Assembly (NCBI GenBank): GCA_001931875.2
Contig: MSJH02000800.1
Location: 186,001 to 250,000 of the forward strand
Direction of reading: 5' to 3'
DNA from: Byssochlamys sp. IMV 00236
Taxonomy: Eukaryota > Ascomycota > Eurotiomycetes > Eurotiales > Thermoascaceae
Length of the DNA stretch: 64,000 bases
Shown: positions 26,378 to 37,690 of the stretch, piece after piece
Layout of the letters: every line of letters begins with the position of its first letter
Numbering within the stretch: position 1 is the stretch's first letter
Position numbers and translations under genes: made by a program
Notes under the pieces: model-generated
Seen by the model: only the letters and a program-made list of their open reading frames with translations
Told to the model about the DNA's origin: nothing
Database searches by the model: none

Positions 26378-27960
26378 ATGGTCTCCCCTTTCTGCTGGGG
26401 CTGCCTTTCGAGGCTCCGTCCGGGGCCACGAACCATGTTGCTGCCGCAGCCGTCAACGATGCCTCGAGCGGCGGCCTTTCACACCTCGACCCCATTGTAC
26501 GCTCCGCCGCTGAAGAAGAAGTCCAAGAGTATGGAAGGACCGGCAAAATACCGTCAGGCGAAGTCAGCCAGGATGAAGAAGAAGAAGCAGGTCGACCGTC
26601 CCCGTCCGCCAGCTGTCGGTGAGCGGAGGGCGCTTCGCAAGCGCATTGTCCTGAGCAATCCCAACGCTCTGGAAGTGCAAGGCATGCCAGACCTGTCTGT
26701 CGAGAACATGCTTGATGCGCGGGTTCGAGGTTCTGTTGTTGGACTGCCCGTGCCCATGTTGGACCAATTGAGGGCTGTGCAGGCCTTCAAGCCTACGCAA
26801 GGATGGTCGATATTCCGCCGGCCGGGAACCGTCGTGAGACGGGAAACGCTAGAGATGGGAAGACTATTCGAGAAGGTCGACAGTGAAGGACCGGACAAGG
26901 GTAAGGTGTTCAAGAGGATCATTACGGGCATGAGAGGCACAGGCAAGAGTGTGCAGCTGCTACAAGCCATGGCTATGGGCTTCCTGAGGAAGTGGGTTGT
27001 CATTACAGTTCCTGAACGTAAGTTCTATCTGATGGTTATTTTTTGCTGCGATCTTTGTCTTTCCAATACTGACTCCACCGGTTTATAGCACAGGACCTTG
27101 TCATCGCGCACACTAGTTATGGCCCTCTTCCTGACTCGAATCCGGTTCAGTACGTCCAGAACGATGCCACCGCCGCGCTGCTTTCCCGCACCGTGACTGC
27201 CAACGAAAAGGTGCTCTCTGGGCTGCAGATCTCCCGCGAACACCCTGCCTTGAAGTCGCTCGTCAAGCCCGGAATGACCCTGACGGAGCTGGCGAAGCTG
27301 GGCGTTCAGGATTCGAGTCTAGCCTGGCCTGTCTTCCAGGCCCTCTGGTCTGAACTCACTGCAACTGCCCCAGGAAACGTCAACCCTGACAAGTTCAAAG
27401 CCCGACCTCCGATGGTGGTCACGGTTGATGGTCTTGCGCACTGGATGCGCGATTCCCACTACCGCAGCGCCGAGTTCGAGCCCATTCACGCTCATGATCT
27501 GGTCTTTGTGAAGCACTTCTTGTCCCTGCTCCAGCCCGGAGGTGCGACTCCATCCCTGCCTAATGGTGGTCTTGTCCTCTACGCGACTTCCGCATCCAAC
27601 AACCCCACCATCTACAGCTTCGGCATCGCTCTCAAGCAGCTGGCTGCTCGTCAAGCTGGTGTGGATCCCTCGTCTCCGGAGTTCCCTCGCCCGGATCCTT
27701 ACGCGAAGATCGACGAGCGCGTGCTGAAGCTCTTCGACTCTGCGAAGCCCGCTTCTGCCAAAGAGGACGCCCTTCAGCTGCAGACGCTCAATGGACTCTC
27801 GAGAGACGAGGCCAGAGGGTTCATGGAGTACTTTGCCCGCAGCGGTCTCCTCCGTGAGAGGGTGACGGAGGAGTGGGTTGGTGAGAAGTGGAGTTTGGCC
27901 GGTGGAGGTGTCATCGGAGAATTGGAGAAGCTAGGTCGCCGCTTGCGAGTAATGGCCTAA
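26378..27960 (+). CDS. RSM23: Mitochondrial small-subunit ribosomal protein mS29 (DAP3/Rsm23)
   Basis: Exons 26378-27017 and 27089-27960, with a 71-nt intron, give 503 residues. The N-terminus is rich in Arg/Ser and hydrophobic residues and lacks acids, as expected for a mitochondrial presequence (SRLRPGPRTM, then FHTSTPLYAPP). A basic KKKSK...MKKKK region follows. The GTP-binding P-loop ITGMRGTGKSVQLLQ is near residues 182-196. Later blocks are PMVVTVDGLAHWMRDSHYRS and AHDLVFVKHFLSLL, and the C-terminus has NGLSRDEARGFMEYFARSGLL, all typical of DAP3/Rsm23. mS29 is a GTP-binding protein in the head of the mitoribosomal small subunit. The ATG chosen is the first true ATG; the frame is open further upstream only via non-ATG codons. 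Confidence 0.92.
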
Positions 27961-28661
27961 ATGCAACCGCCCATGGACATGAATCCATAATGAAGGACTA
28001 ACGTCGGCCCTACATTGAGGCCAGCATATCACGTCTTCCTTCCTCTTATCCCTAGAGCACCATCATGAGATCTGTTCGATTTTCTACGGACTCATATTTC
28101 TTCGGGTCTTTGGGATAAGATGCCTATTTTTTCTGTACTTTAATCTCCTAGCCTTATGTAGTTTCTTGTCTGTGTGTGTATCGGTATTTGTATACAATGA
28201 AATCTGGGAAAAGAAGTATAAATAGAATTCTACACGCTGCTCCCTCTCTCTTCAAGTAAGTGTTGGCCCTGGCCACTTTATTGTAATACTGGCTATTATC
28301 AGTATCACGGTGCTATGCCTTGACCGGCGATATATATTTACAACAGCTGAAATATGATATCGAAATCCCCCGCTACGTGAACCAAAATTCTCCCATCTCG
28401 AAACTATTCATGCTTCCCTGGGTATATATAGCACTAGGTCGACGGCTAATTATTTTCATGACCAAGTCGATACTCGACCTGCTATTTATTTATCAATTTA
28501 TCAAGTTTGACTAGAACTGGTCTGGAAGATGCCATTGTCCATTCCTGACTCGTGTAATGTAATGTAGACATGTATTTATCCATACTTAACATGACGAGTA
28601 TAGATCATTCGCCTTTCCCCTTTCCTTTCATGCGTGCAATGTTACTTTAACAATCCCTTGT
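27961..28661. other. Convergent 3' intergenic region
   Basis: About 700 bp between the ends of the mS29 and aldo-keto reductase genes, AT-rich from 28320. No gene was seen. Confidence 0.45.
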
Positions 28662-30402
28662 TCATTTCTTCGCCAACCGATTCGGCTTCGGGTCCTCCAC
28701 GAAATCATACACACCCGTACTCCTCATCAACATCACATTCGACGGACTCGTGGTCTCCGGATCCTGCGACCCAAAGATGAAATTCATCGGGAACCCAATA
28801 TCGAACTGGTAACTCTTCTCGATCTCCTTAATATCCTCCTCCTCAAGCTGCAGACCCAACGCCTCAATGTTTCCTTTCAGATGGTCGACTTTCCGACCGC
28901 CCACGATGGGCACGACGTGGGGCGCCTTCTGTCTGACGTACGCGAGAGCAACGCTTGTGATAACGGTGTTATGGCGCTTGGCGACTTTCTCGAGCGCGTC
29001 CGAGACGGCGATATCGATGGGTGAGGGAGGGAACCATTTACGACCGGGGTTCGTTCCCTTGGCGAGTTCTTCGCGCTGGGCGGCTGTCTTGAAGTTGCCG
29101 CCGCCGAGGGCGCCCCAGGGAGCGAGGCCCATGCCTTCCGCCTTGACCATGGGGAGGATGTCGCGCTCGAAGTCGCGGTTTGCGGCAGACCAGCGGCCCT
29201 GGTAGACGGAGAAGGGGCGGAGGCCGTGATCGCGGGCGTCTGGGGTGGGGGTTGTTAGCTTTTTTCTCTTTCATTATCTTCTTCTTCTTCCTTTTCTTTT
29301 TAATTTCGAAGGTGTTTCTTATGGAAGATAAGAGTTGAGGTGTATAAGGAAACATACATTGATTCGCCTTGCTCACAATCCAGGCGGGAGTGTCACTGAT
29401 ACCGAGATATAGGACCTTGCCGGACTGGACGAGCTGGTTGAGAGATTGCATCACCTCTTCGATGGAGGCGCTAAAGTCCCACCAGTGGACGTAGAGCTGT
29501 CACGTAGTGAATTGAGTTAGTCAATGTTCTCCATCAGGTTGTGTATAGCATGTAGTATATATAGAATAAGGAAGTGGATAGATAGATGAGGTATGCCGTC
29601 GGGCCAAAGTATCATATGGGAAAGGCAAAGAAACTCCGAGTGAAGTTCATGTGAGGTCATCGAGCTATGGACCACATTCGAGCTTCTCCTCATCATACCA
29701 AGGAGGGCTCAAGAGCTTCTATACTGTTGAGGGCCTTTCCGGACTTGAGATACTCCCCAGAGAAACCGCCAAAAAAGAGAATGAGGATATTTATTGCCCG
29801 ACAGAACGGAGGAAAAAGGCGATAGTCAACTCACCAAATCAATGTATGATGTGCGCAACTTTCTCAAACTGGCATCGACAGAGACACGCATGCTCTTGGT
29901 GTTGTTTCCGACAAAGTTGGACTGGATCTCTTGATCCCGCTTGTAGGCGCGGAAGCCGGTGGTATACTTGGTCGCGATGACCATCTGGTCGCGGACGCCG
30001 CGCTGCTCCATCCACTCGCCGAGCCAGGTCTCAGATTCTTCATTCTGGTAGTTGTTCGCGCTGGGTGGGTGTTAGAACAACAGTCAGGATTATAGGAGGG
30101 GAAGAGCACACACTCACGTATCGATAAAGTTGCCGCCGTTCTCGTAAAAGAAATCCAATATCTCAAAGGTGGTCTTCTTGTCGCACTCACCCATGAAATC
30201 CTTCCTATATACGTACGATATCATGTCAGTTTTCAATCGCACCAGTTTGGTTTTCGTTTCACGAGAATCTTCATTACCAAGCATCACCAAAGTTCATGGC
30301 ACCCAGACACAGCGGGCTGACCTTGATGGCAGCCGAAGGCGCCAGCGGTCTGTGACGACCCAGCAGGCTCTTGGGCTCCGGTGCAGGTGCGAAAATCGAC
30401 AT
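28662..30402 (-). CDS. Aldo-keto reductase (aryl-alcohol dehydrogenase/NorA-like)
   Basis: Five exons, 30402-30278, 30204-30118, 30060-29835, 29496-29358 and 29239-28662, give 384 residues. It resembles the fungal AKR group of aryl-alcohol dehydrogenases, which includes norsolorinic acid reductase-like proteins. The AKR catalytic set is readable: Asp in NFIDTANNY, Tyr in the same motif, Lys in VIATKY and His in LLYVHWWD. The NADPH-binding C-terminal half has [19 protein letters not shown]. The [10 protein letters not shown] segment is typical. The third intron (29834-29497) is about 338 nt, far longer than the others here. The substrate is unknown; no cluster partners are adjacent, so a catabolic or detoxifying role is as likely as secondary metabolism. 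Confidence 0.92.
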
Positions 30403-31237
30403 GATGATGTTTGAAAGTATTATTCAATGGTCGGCAAGGTAGTGATGGGAAAAAGATGGAGAGAGCCATGCCAGCTCTCTTTTATAATTCACATCTTTCC
30501 TCGAAGCTAGCTTGGTAGAGCTCCAATTGCTAGCATCAAGCTTCTCCTCTTCGTCCGTCCGGCTCGGTTCCACCGGTTTCCACCCTCCGAGTTCGTTTCA
30601 GGATCATCATCCGGCCGGAAGTGGATAGAATCAATGGATAAGTTAGAACGAGCCCCACGTTTTCATATAAGTTCATCTGTTTATAGACGGAGTTATGATG
30701 TCTCTTGATCTAAGGTCCGCTCAGGCTCAATGATGTTTGCTCCGATAGCATGGCTCAATGGATGGATAGATTTCGTCCGAGACACGCCTCTTCCAATAAG
30801 TAGAGAAGTTCTATATCATGAGAAGATCCCGTGTTGTTCCTTGCTTTTCCTTTCGTCTTATGGCCTAACTCCGCTTAAGTCCGGAAGTTGTGTCCATCAC
30901 AGAAGAAGAAGAAGAAGAATAATAATATCGCATCTTATGACCTGGTAGTTATTAGGCAGTTTGTTTCTTATCTTCAAGATTATTACCACACGTTGATCTC
31001 AGCTCTGGTTCTACGGCTGCATGGCGCTGTCCGAGCAGTTTGAAGATGAATCACATCAAAATGCGAAAGGATGTTTGGAAATTCTTAACTGGAAACCAAC
31101 CAAGTACTGCTAGACTAACCACACTGACCACCTTTGAATATCAATCGAATAATCTACATCCAGCAGACTTGTCCACGAGATCAGATATTGCGCCAAACCT
31201 CCATTTGTAAACCGAAAGGGAAAGCTACCGACACGCT
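30403..31237. other. Intergenic region
   Basis: About 830 bp between the AKR promoter side and the 3' end of the SET gene. A short AGA/ATA-rich run lies near 30900-30925. No gene was seen. Confidence 0.45.
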
Positions 31238-34200
31238 CTATGAACGACATTGGAAATAGGCCGATTTTCGCGGGGCTCTTGCGTCCCTTGGCTTCTGCCT
31301 TTTGTATCCTGCAAAAGCTTTCCGGGTATCTCTCTCCTGCGAAACCTCGATGTCCTCACTGCCATCTGCACTCCTTTTGCGCTTCCGAGAGATAGCCTCG
31401 ACTTGCCCGCGGGTCATTTTCTCCAAAACGGGACCAGGCCGACCACCTAGGTCCGTAGCAGATTCCTTCTTTGGGAGTTCACTACTGTCCTGTCTGCTTC
31501 CGCCTCGACTTCTTGTTTCGAGACTGTCCTCATGAGAGACGTTGCTTTCCAGCTGCGTTTCGTGGTCTTCTATCTCCGTCGAAGCCTCCTCGTCATCCCG
31601 TGCTGGCCCTTGGTCCCTATCACCATCTCTGTAGGTGTTGTTACCACTAGTACGACCTCTCTCTTGGCCACCATCGTTACGGGGATCCATATGTGGCTCG
31701 GACGGCCCGTATTCGCTCGAGGGTGACTCGTCAGTCTCATCTGGGGGACGATAATCTCTACGGCGCTCACAGTGAGTGCAGGCGCAGAGGTCCCCGAGTG
31801 TCCGACGGGCATTGTCCTCGCTCAATGGATGCTGGCGATAGCGGATACGGATCTCATCTTGAGGGCTGATTCCTTTAGCAGCCCAGACGACAATCCGGTT
31901 TGGGATCTCACTGTCAAACGCCCACTCCGCGTTGTACCGTGGAGTACACGTGTGATTGAACATGGCGAAGCCCGGAAAGAGATACAGTGCGCGGAATGTC
32001 GGGTCATAATCGCTCTCATCAGTATCATGTGTCTGCGTATCACGTCGCTCCGCATCACGAGTCTCAACACCACGTCTCTCGGCATCGCGTCTCTCAGCGT
32101 CACGTCTCTCAGCCTCGCGTTGTTTCTTCTTAGTGTCGTTCTCGATCCTCTCCGCTTTATTATCATCCACCTTGTAGTTTTGATCTCGGCGTTCTTCGTC
32201 CCATGGCACGACGCTGAGAAGGAGTTTCCGGAGGACAATCTGGATAACCCATGTGTCAAAGGTCAGATCGCGAAAGATGTCTACTCCCAGTCGTAGCAAA
32301 ATATCAAAGGGCACTTGGATATTGGCGGTTAAAGTGAAAGGGAACTGTTGGCATTCCCAGTCGCGCTCGCCTTGCAGTGGAAGGAGTTCATCGAGCTCGT
32401 GTGCGAGAAGGTATGGGTTACGGCTTCTCTGTCGCCGCAAGAGGGTCATATCAAAAACCTCTCTCAGTGCCAGGCTGAGGACTGTCCCGTGATCCTCGAA
32501 TGTATGAGTAATGTGCGTCGGCCTTTTTTCATTTCCTGTGCGATGCCGGTTCCAGTTCTGCCGCATGGCGTCGTGCAGCCATGCCCAGTTTCGTCCACAG
32601 GTCCGAAAATGATACAGCTTGCGCGCAATCTCCAGACATGTCTCATTTCCCTCAGATGCTCCGCGAGCAGCTTGCCCCCCACCTTCCTCGTGGGAGTCCT
32701 CCTGGCGACCTGGACAGAAGTAGGTCGGTTCATCTACAGTGAAGGCACAAGCACAAGCGTGGGCATGTTCCCCGTTTAGTATAGAGTCGCGATCTGTCCG
32801 GCTTTGATACTGATCCTCCAGGTTTCCTGCAATTTTCCGATGGCAGTTGTCACACCTGTCTGGTTTGGTAGCCTGACGGTTATGAATGTCCACATGTCGG
32901 GTTATATTGAGATGGCCCCTGACGGATGGCTCCTCGGCATAGATGATCCGCCCCTCCTCGATGTACTCTGTCGCATATACACCAAGTTCATCCTGCTGAT
33001 TGTGGTGTTCCCTGATCTCGAATCTCTTCCACGGGAGCTGACTGTCGGCAAGAATCTCGCGATTCAACCTTTCCAGGAACTCCCTGCTGGTCCGATCCAC
33101 ATCTCTGACGCTGTAAGGGTAGTTTCTTGCCGTAACGCTGCCCGCGCGCTTTTCGAAGAAGAACAGCTTTGGGTTCTTCCACTTCTTCTCCTTTTGCGCC
33201 TTGACGAAGTTCTCAGTGTACGCTTTCCGGCTTTTGAATGCGTCCATATCGCGATCTGGCATTACAACCCTCTGAGGCAAATATTGTTCCATATGGTCGT
33301 AGTCGTGCCAGCACTGCAGCGCTTTTAAGCTGAGACTCATGATATTATGCAACGCCTTACGAACAGTCGGAATGAAGGAGTTCACACCGTTGGATTCCCG
33401 CATTCTCCTGATCGGGGGCGGCAATTGCCCATCTTCCAGCGGCGTTTGCAGAATGTGCTGTTCAATCGCGTGCCAGATCCGAGTGTACAAGCCTGGCTGG
33501 CGGTTGCGGTCCCGAGGGTTGACAAGAACCTCACAAAGGAGCTGTGCTCGGTATGCATCACCGATGGCGAGATCAAAGAAGCTTTGCTGGTAGTATAGAT
33601 AAGAACGACTCACCCAGTATGCAGGATTATAGGGACTCAACGAGATTGCCCACGTGTACATATCAAGCGGCGAAAAATGGGTGCCTTTGGTAATTTTGAT
33701 CATATAGTCATCCTGGCGTGGTGCACCCCACTGGGATAAATCGGTTCGAGGCAGGATGCTGCTGACACCCCCCTTCGCTTCTTCCTTTTCCGCTTTGCGT
33801 CGACGTTGTAGTTCATGATCGTGCAATCTTCTCCGCAATTCAGCCGATTTGCCTCTGTGCTCGAGACCTCGTCTCTTGAGCTCCGCTTGGAGTCTGACAA
33901 CGGTCCAGTATCTGGCCGTCAGTACATCCTCGCCCTCAATGAGGATTGTTTCATCGACGGAGGCCTCGCTGCTGTTTTCACTATTGTGCGGGGACGCAAG
34001 AATCTCCTCGTAACTCCATCCTCCCAGTGTGCCGTTGTCGGTCGTCTTCATCTGTGCTGTCACGTCCCAGGGCTCTTCTGTTTTCGGAAGCCGAGCATCA
34101 TGCATCAGATGCTCGTAGACATTATGCACCAGAGCGTGCATATCCTGGCTGTCTCGCTCGGCTTGAACATTTGGACGTGGATACCGCTGGGGCAACCGCG

Positions 34201-34393
34201 GGACCTCCTCGCCCAAGATCCCGTCGGGTAAGGACCAGAGCCGATATGCCAACTTGGCCTGTTCAGGGGTCACATATGGACCCCATTCAACCTCGTCAAA
34301 TAGATCCGGTCTGGGCGGATACTCTGGAGGCTTGATGGTGCCGTCTGGCGGCCTTTGCGTCCAGATTTCTCTCAAATAATCACGATTATTCAT
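31238..34393 (-). CDS. SAP- and SET-domain protein (predicted lysine methyltransferase)
   Basis: An intronless frame from the ATG at 34393 gives 1051 residues; a stop lies a few codons upstream. Residues about 160-195 (YWTVVRLQAELKRRGL, then GKSAELRRRL) form a SAP DNA-binding helix pair. Residues 255-290 (NPAYWVSRSYLYYQQ) resemble TPR-like repeats. The SET domain begins near 470 (GVYATEYIEEGRIIYAEEP), is interrupted by an insertion of over 300 residues containing Cys/His pairs (CDNCHR, CACAF, YFCPG), and resumes at about 800 with FPGFAMFNHTCTPRYNAEW, where NHTC replaces the usual NHSC, then DEIRIRYR. A post-SET-like CACTHC is near 870-875. Two acidic, disordered tail segments follow. It is probably a nuclear methyltransferase, although the variant core leaves activity open. 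Confidence 0.83.
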   Translation of the reverse strand: MNNRDYLREIWTQRPPDGTIKPPEYPPRPDLFDEVEWGPYVTPEQAKLAYRLWSLPDGILGEEVPRLPQRYPRPNVQAERDSQDMHALVHNVYEHLMHDARLPKTEEPWDVTAQMKTTDNGTLGGWSYEEILASPHNSENSSEASVDETILIEGEDVLTARYWTVVRLQAELKRRGLEHRGKSAELRRRLHDHELQRRRKAEKEEAKGGVSSILPRTDLSQWGAPRQDDYMIKITKGTHFSPLDMYTWAISLSPYNPAYWVSRSYLYYQQSFFDLAIGDAYRAQLLCEVLVNPRDRNRQPGLYTRIWHAIEQHILQTPLEDGQLPPPIRRMRESNGVNSFIPTVRKALHNIMSLSLKALQCWHDYDHMEQYLPQRVVMPDRDMDAFKSRKAYTENFVKAQKEKKWKNPKLFFFEKRAGSVTARNYPYSVRDVDRTSREFLERLNREILADSQLPWKRFEIREHHNQQDELGVYATEYIEEGRIIYAEEPSVRGHLNITRHVDIHNRQATKPDRCDNCHRKIAGNLEDQYQSRTDRDSILNGEHAHACACAFTVDEPTYFCPGRQEDSHEEGGGQAARGASEGNETCLEIARKLYHFRTCGRNWAWLHDAMRQNWNRHRTGNEKRPTHITHTFEDHGTVLSLALREVFDMTLLRRQRSRNPYLLAHELDELLPLQGERDWECQQFPFTLTANIQVPFDILLRLGVDIFRDLTFDTWVIQIVLRKLLLSVVPWDEERRDQNYKVDDNKAERIENDTKKKQREAERRDAERRDAERRGVETRDAERRDTQTHDTDESDYDPTFRALYLFPGFAMFNHTCTPRYNAEWAFDSEIPNRIVVWAAKGISPQDEIRIRYRQHPLSEDNARRTLGDLCACTHCERRRDYRPPDETDESPSSEYGPSEPHMDPRNDGGQERGRTSGNNTYRDGDRDQGPARDDEEASTEIEDHETQLESNVSHEDSLETRSRGGSRQDSSELPKKESATDLGGRPGPVLEKMTRGQVEAISRKRKRSADGSEDIEVSQERDTRKAFAGYKRQKPRDARAPRKSAYFQCRS
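32041..32119 (-). repeat. 15-bp in-frame minisatellite inside the SET gene
   Basis: About five imperfect copies of a 15-nt unit encode the pentapeptide AERRD and variants (REAERRDAERRDAERRGVE in part) in the insertion before the second half of the SET domain. The unit keeps the frame, so copy number can change without breaking the protein. Confidence 0.8.
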
Positions 34394-34423
34394 CGCGTTG
34401 TCGTATATTGACCAGTAGCTCAA

Positions 34424-35195
34424 CCCTCCGGGTGTCTCTTGTTATGTTGGCCTGCGTCGTTTGGCAGTATTCAGAGCTGCCTTTCTGGGGAAGCAAAAGG
34501 TGTCAGAAGGAAAAGGTTACCTAGTCTTTCAGTAGCCTTCGTACAGCTGAAGATTATAGGAACTTTGAAGTTGAAGTCGACATCGCTTTATAGCCTTCTA
34601 CAGGAAAGGAGAAGAAGAGAAAAGGAATGCAAAATGGCTTGTGAGGGATACAGAAATAGCTGGGGTGTTGTACCAATGAAAGAAAATGAATAAAGGACAA
34701 CAGGCATGGATTATGTATGCAACTCACCTCTTTTGCATGTGTCATAAGCCACAATAACAGTGAATAAAGGTCATAAAGAGCCAGTGTTATTTATATGGAC
34801 TGCGTGCAAAGTACGTACCCTGCTTTATTCCTGTTGTTAGTTAAAGGGTTAGCTTTAAAGAAATACCTAGCCTTGAGCGTTTTTTTTTTCTTTGCCCTAA
34901 TGTTGCAGCTCTATACAATAAGCACTAAGCATTAAAGAGACCGCAAATAGCTACAGTGTTATCATTATTGAGCGTTAGCGAAATGTTTCATAGAGTACCT
35001 AGCTTAGGTGCTAAAAGAAGCACCTAGTTAAGAGAGGCGTCTAATAATATCTCCTCCTATGTCACGTGAGACCTAGTGGCCAGGGCGGATAACAGGGAGG
35101 CGTCAAACAGAATCGATTATTTAGCTTCTAGCACTCCTTAAAGTACTCTATTTTGAAGAAATTATCATATAACTGTTAATAGCGAATATATTGAA
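34424..35195. promoter_or_regulatory. Divergent intergenic region
   Basis: About 770 bp between the SET-gene start and the Zn2Cys6 regulator, AT-rich especially from 34730 to 35190. It should hold both promoters. No copy of the ATACGCGTAT palindrome found further right is present here. Confidence 0.45.
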
Positions 35196-36433
35196 ATGCC
35201 TCGTAGACCACATCGCAAGTCTCGCAACGGCTGCATCGAATGCAAGCGGCGTCATATAAAGGTATCAAATTGAGGTCTTTTTTTCCTGTTGTGGAGGCAA
35301 CGCTAACTCACTGACAGTGCGACGAAAAAATGCCTGTCTGCTCGAACTGCACAAGCTCAGACCGTAACTGCGAGTATGCACTCGATAGTAATACAATTGA
35401 TGTACGAATCCACCGTACTTCTAGTCAATCACGGACTTCCCTTGATCCGCGGACTCCAGACGGAGCTAGCCAGAATGATCCCCAAGAGTTGAGATCAAGA
35501 CCGCCTCCGGTGAACATGCAGCATGTTGGCCTCTTTTACCACCTATTGACAGAGACCTTTGATTCGCTGCGTTTGGAGTTTGCAGGTGTCCACATCCCAT
35601 TTCACAAGCTTTTCAAAGAGGCTGTGTCAGCGCCGTATCTCATGAACGAGCTTCTAGCCCTCGCCGCCATACATCGAAGTACCTTGTCCCCGAGTGAGCA
35701 AACCTTCTATAGAGATCAGGCGACTGAACTGCAGACGTACGCATTATCAATATTCAACGCGACGAAGCCCCAAATCAACGCTGAGACATGCGTTCCAATG
35801 TTTCTCTTCTCTTCAGTTCTCGGTATACACGAGATGTGTGAAACCTTTGTTTTCCGGGAGACAGATTTCGAGCTGTTTGTGGAGAAGTTTGTACGATACC
35901 TTTGCTTGCATCAAGGTGTCAAGGTAGTAACCCGTGGCACATGGCACATCCTGAGGGAGAGTGTCCTCGGCCCGCTATTGAAACAAGGAGAGACCATTCT
36001 TCCTACGAGCACAGCTCTCGGCGAGATCTGCTCCAGACTGCAGCATCTTGTCAAATCAGCAAACCTTAGCCAGGAAGATATTGCTAGCTGTGAGCAGGCC
36101 ATATCATCCTTACAATCTGTGCTTGACGCGGCACCTTTGGATGTGCAGGGGAGACTTAGAATGAATGCTATCTTGAGTTGGCCCGTTATATTGTCCCAGG
36201 GGTACACCGATCTATTGAGACAAAGAGAACCGCATGCGTTAGTCATTTTGGCTCACTATGCGGCTGTGGTACATTCGCGCCGGGACATGTGGATGTGTGG
36301 TGACGGGGGGGCATATCTGGTAAAACTCATCGCTCAGCATCTAGGCGAAGATTGGAGCGATTGGTTGTTCTGGCCACATCAAGCTGTTTCTGACTCAAGC
36401 GCTATTATAACAAGCTCATTAGAGCAGGACTAG
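35196..36433 (+). CDS. Zn2Cys6 fungal transcription factor
   Basis: Exons 35196-35261 and 35318-36433 give 393 residues. The binuclear zinc cluster is complete once the intron is removed: C13-IE-C16-KRRHIK-C23-DEKMPV-C30-SN-C33-TSSDRN-C40, preceded by a basic RPHRKSRNG. The intron (GTATCA to GACAG) falls between K22 and C23, a position common in this class. After a short linker, residues from about 95 on (MQHVGLFYHLLTETFDSL) resemble the Upc2/sterol-uptake-regulator-like C-terminal domain. It should be a nuclear, DNA-binding regulator. It sits at the left edge of the glucosyltransferase-esterase-RTA1 group and is the natural candidate regulator of it, which is inference from position only. 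Confidence 0.92.
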
Positions 36434-36856
36434 TTTCAAAATATCTACCCTCTCTGGTGTTGTCTTTCTAATTCTCAGCATTTTGGCCTTTCTACTCCTT
36501 GTCGAGTCTCCCATTCTAGTCAAAGTCCTCTCAATTCATGCAGCTGACTGCATTTCTATACCTAAAGTGATTATGTTGTGGGCAAGGAATCCCTATATCT
36601 CATACTATATTGTGAGGTATTTGACACGGGTGTACCAGCCCGAACTTGGATCTGGCTAACACAAGCCCGAGAGCCCTCTTTTTGCGAAATTCTTTAGGAT
36701 GCAGATTCGCGCTTATAATGGCTTCGCTTTAGCTGGATTACCCTCAGCAACGGAGACAGGGGCGATGCAATTCCATTAAACGTGGTGTGTGCTTATTATA
36801 AGTTACAGCCACATTGTCAATTGTCAATGGCCAAGGGGCGACAGCTATCATTTTTG
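36434..36856. other. Intergenic, no intact gene
   Basis: About 420 bp downstream of the regulator. Short hydrophobic reading stretches may be older parts of the RTA1-like relic that follows, but none can be aligned with confidence. Confidence 0.35.
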
Positions 36857-36978
36857 GCGAAATGCATTCGTCGCTCACCCTCTCCCGAGGTTCTCCTACC
36901 TGGGATTCCTTGAAAGAAGTCCTTGCATATGCTATACGCTATTAGTGTCTTGATTTTAGTTCGATCGTATCGCGACCA
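36857..36978 (+). pseudogene. RTA1-like gene relic
   Basis: One frame reads AKCIRRSPSPEVLLPGIP, a TGA stop at 36911-36913, then KKSLHMLYAISVLILVRSY. The intact RTA1-like protein at 44411 has ERGIVPWKKHLYSLYAIS followed by IMILIRSIF at the equivalent place. The stop falls exactly where the family has Trp (TGG to TGA). The similarity covers one loop and one membrane helix and fades after the RS pair. No start, other helices or intact frame could be found around it, so this is a decayed fragment and not a gene. Confidence 0.55.
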
Positions 36979-37690
36979 AGCTAGATGTTTATTCAAAGGA
37001 CTTCAAACTGGAGGAAGGAAAGGAGAACTGATCAAAGAAGTGCCTGAAGGCATGAATAACCCGAGTTCAGCCGTTAGGACTCCTCGAAACTGCCAGTTCG
37101 AGCATACGCATGTTGGCTAAGGTCACATCGAGCGCCATAGTTCGGCTTTTCATATTGTTGAATATGTCCTTGGAAACGACAGTTATCCGCTGATGCATGA
37201 GTAGATACTTTAGACTTTTGACAGTATGCCGATGCTGACTCGTGGTTATTTTCTCTTGGACGTGCAGCTGTGAAACCTGAATGCGCTTGATTGAGGATCG
37301 AATCTAGGGAGAGGCTCTAGCAAGCTATAACTACCTGTCAACTCTAAGCACCTGGCTAGCTAACTAGTAGCAGGGGTCGACTCTAGATAGGGCCTATGGG
37401 GTCCTAAATTTTCTTTATTTGGTATCCCAACCAGTTAGGAAAAGCACTACAGAGCTTGAGGAAAGCGTGCTACTTGCAATGTTTAATGTTTAGTATAATG
37501 TTATTCAGCATTGATTCTAGACTATAAGTTTTTTTGGTTATAGAGATCGGTCGGAGAGCCACACTTCCAGGAAATCTGTATACAAAGCTGGACAGACCGC
37601 ACACCTATAGCATAGTCCAAGTTGCAGCATGTTTGAGTCAATTCTCCAAGGAACTGGTAATCAAAGCTTCATCGCCATTGTGTGAGCAGT
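36979..37690. other. Intergenic, AT-rich
   Basis: About 710 bp between the relic and the 3' end of the glucosyltransferase gene. No gene or palindrome copy was seen. Confidence 0.4.

Noticed and set aside
33347..33598. Many plus-strand frames across 31250-34335
   Set aside because: These are shadows of the long minus-strand SET gene, whose domain content decides the strand.
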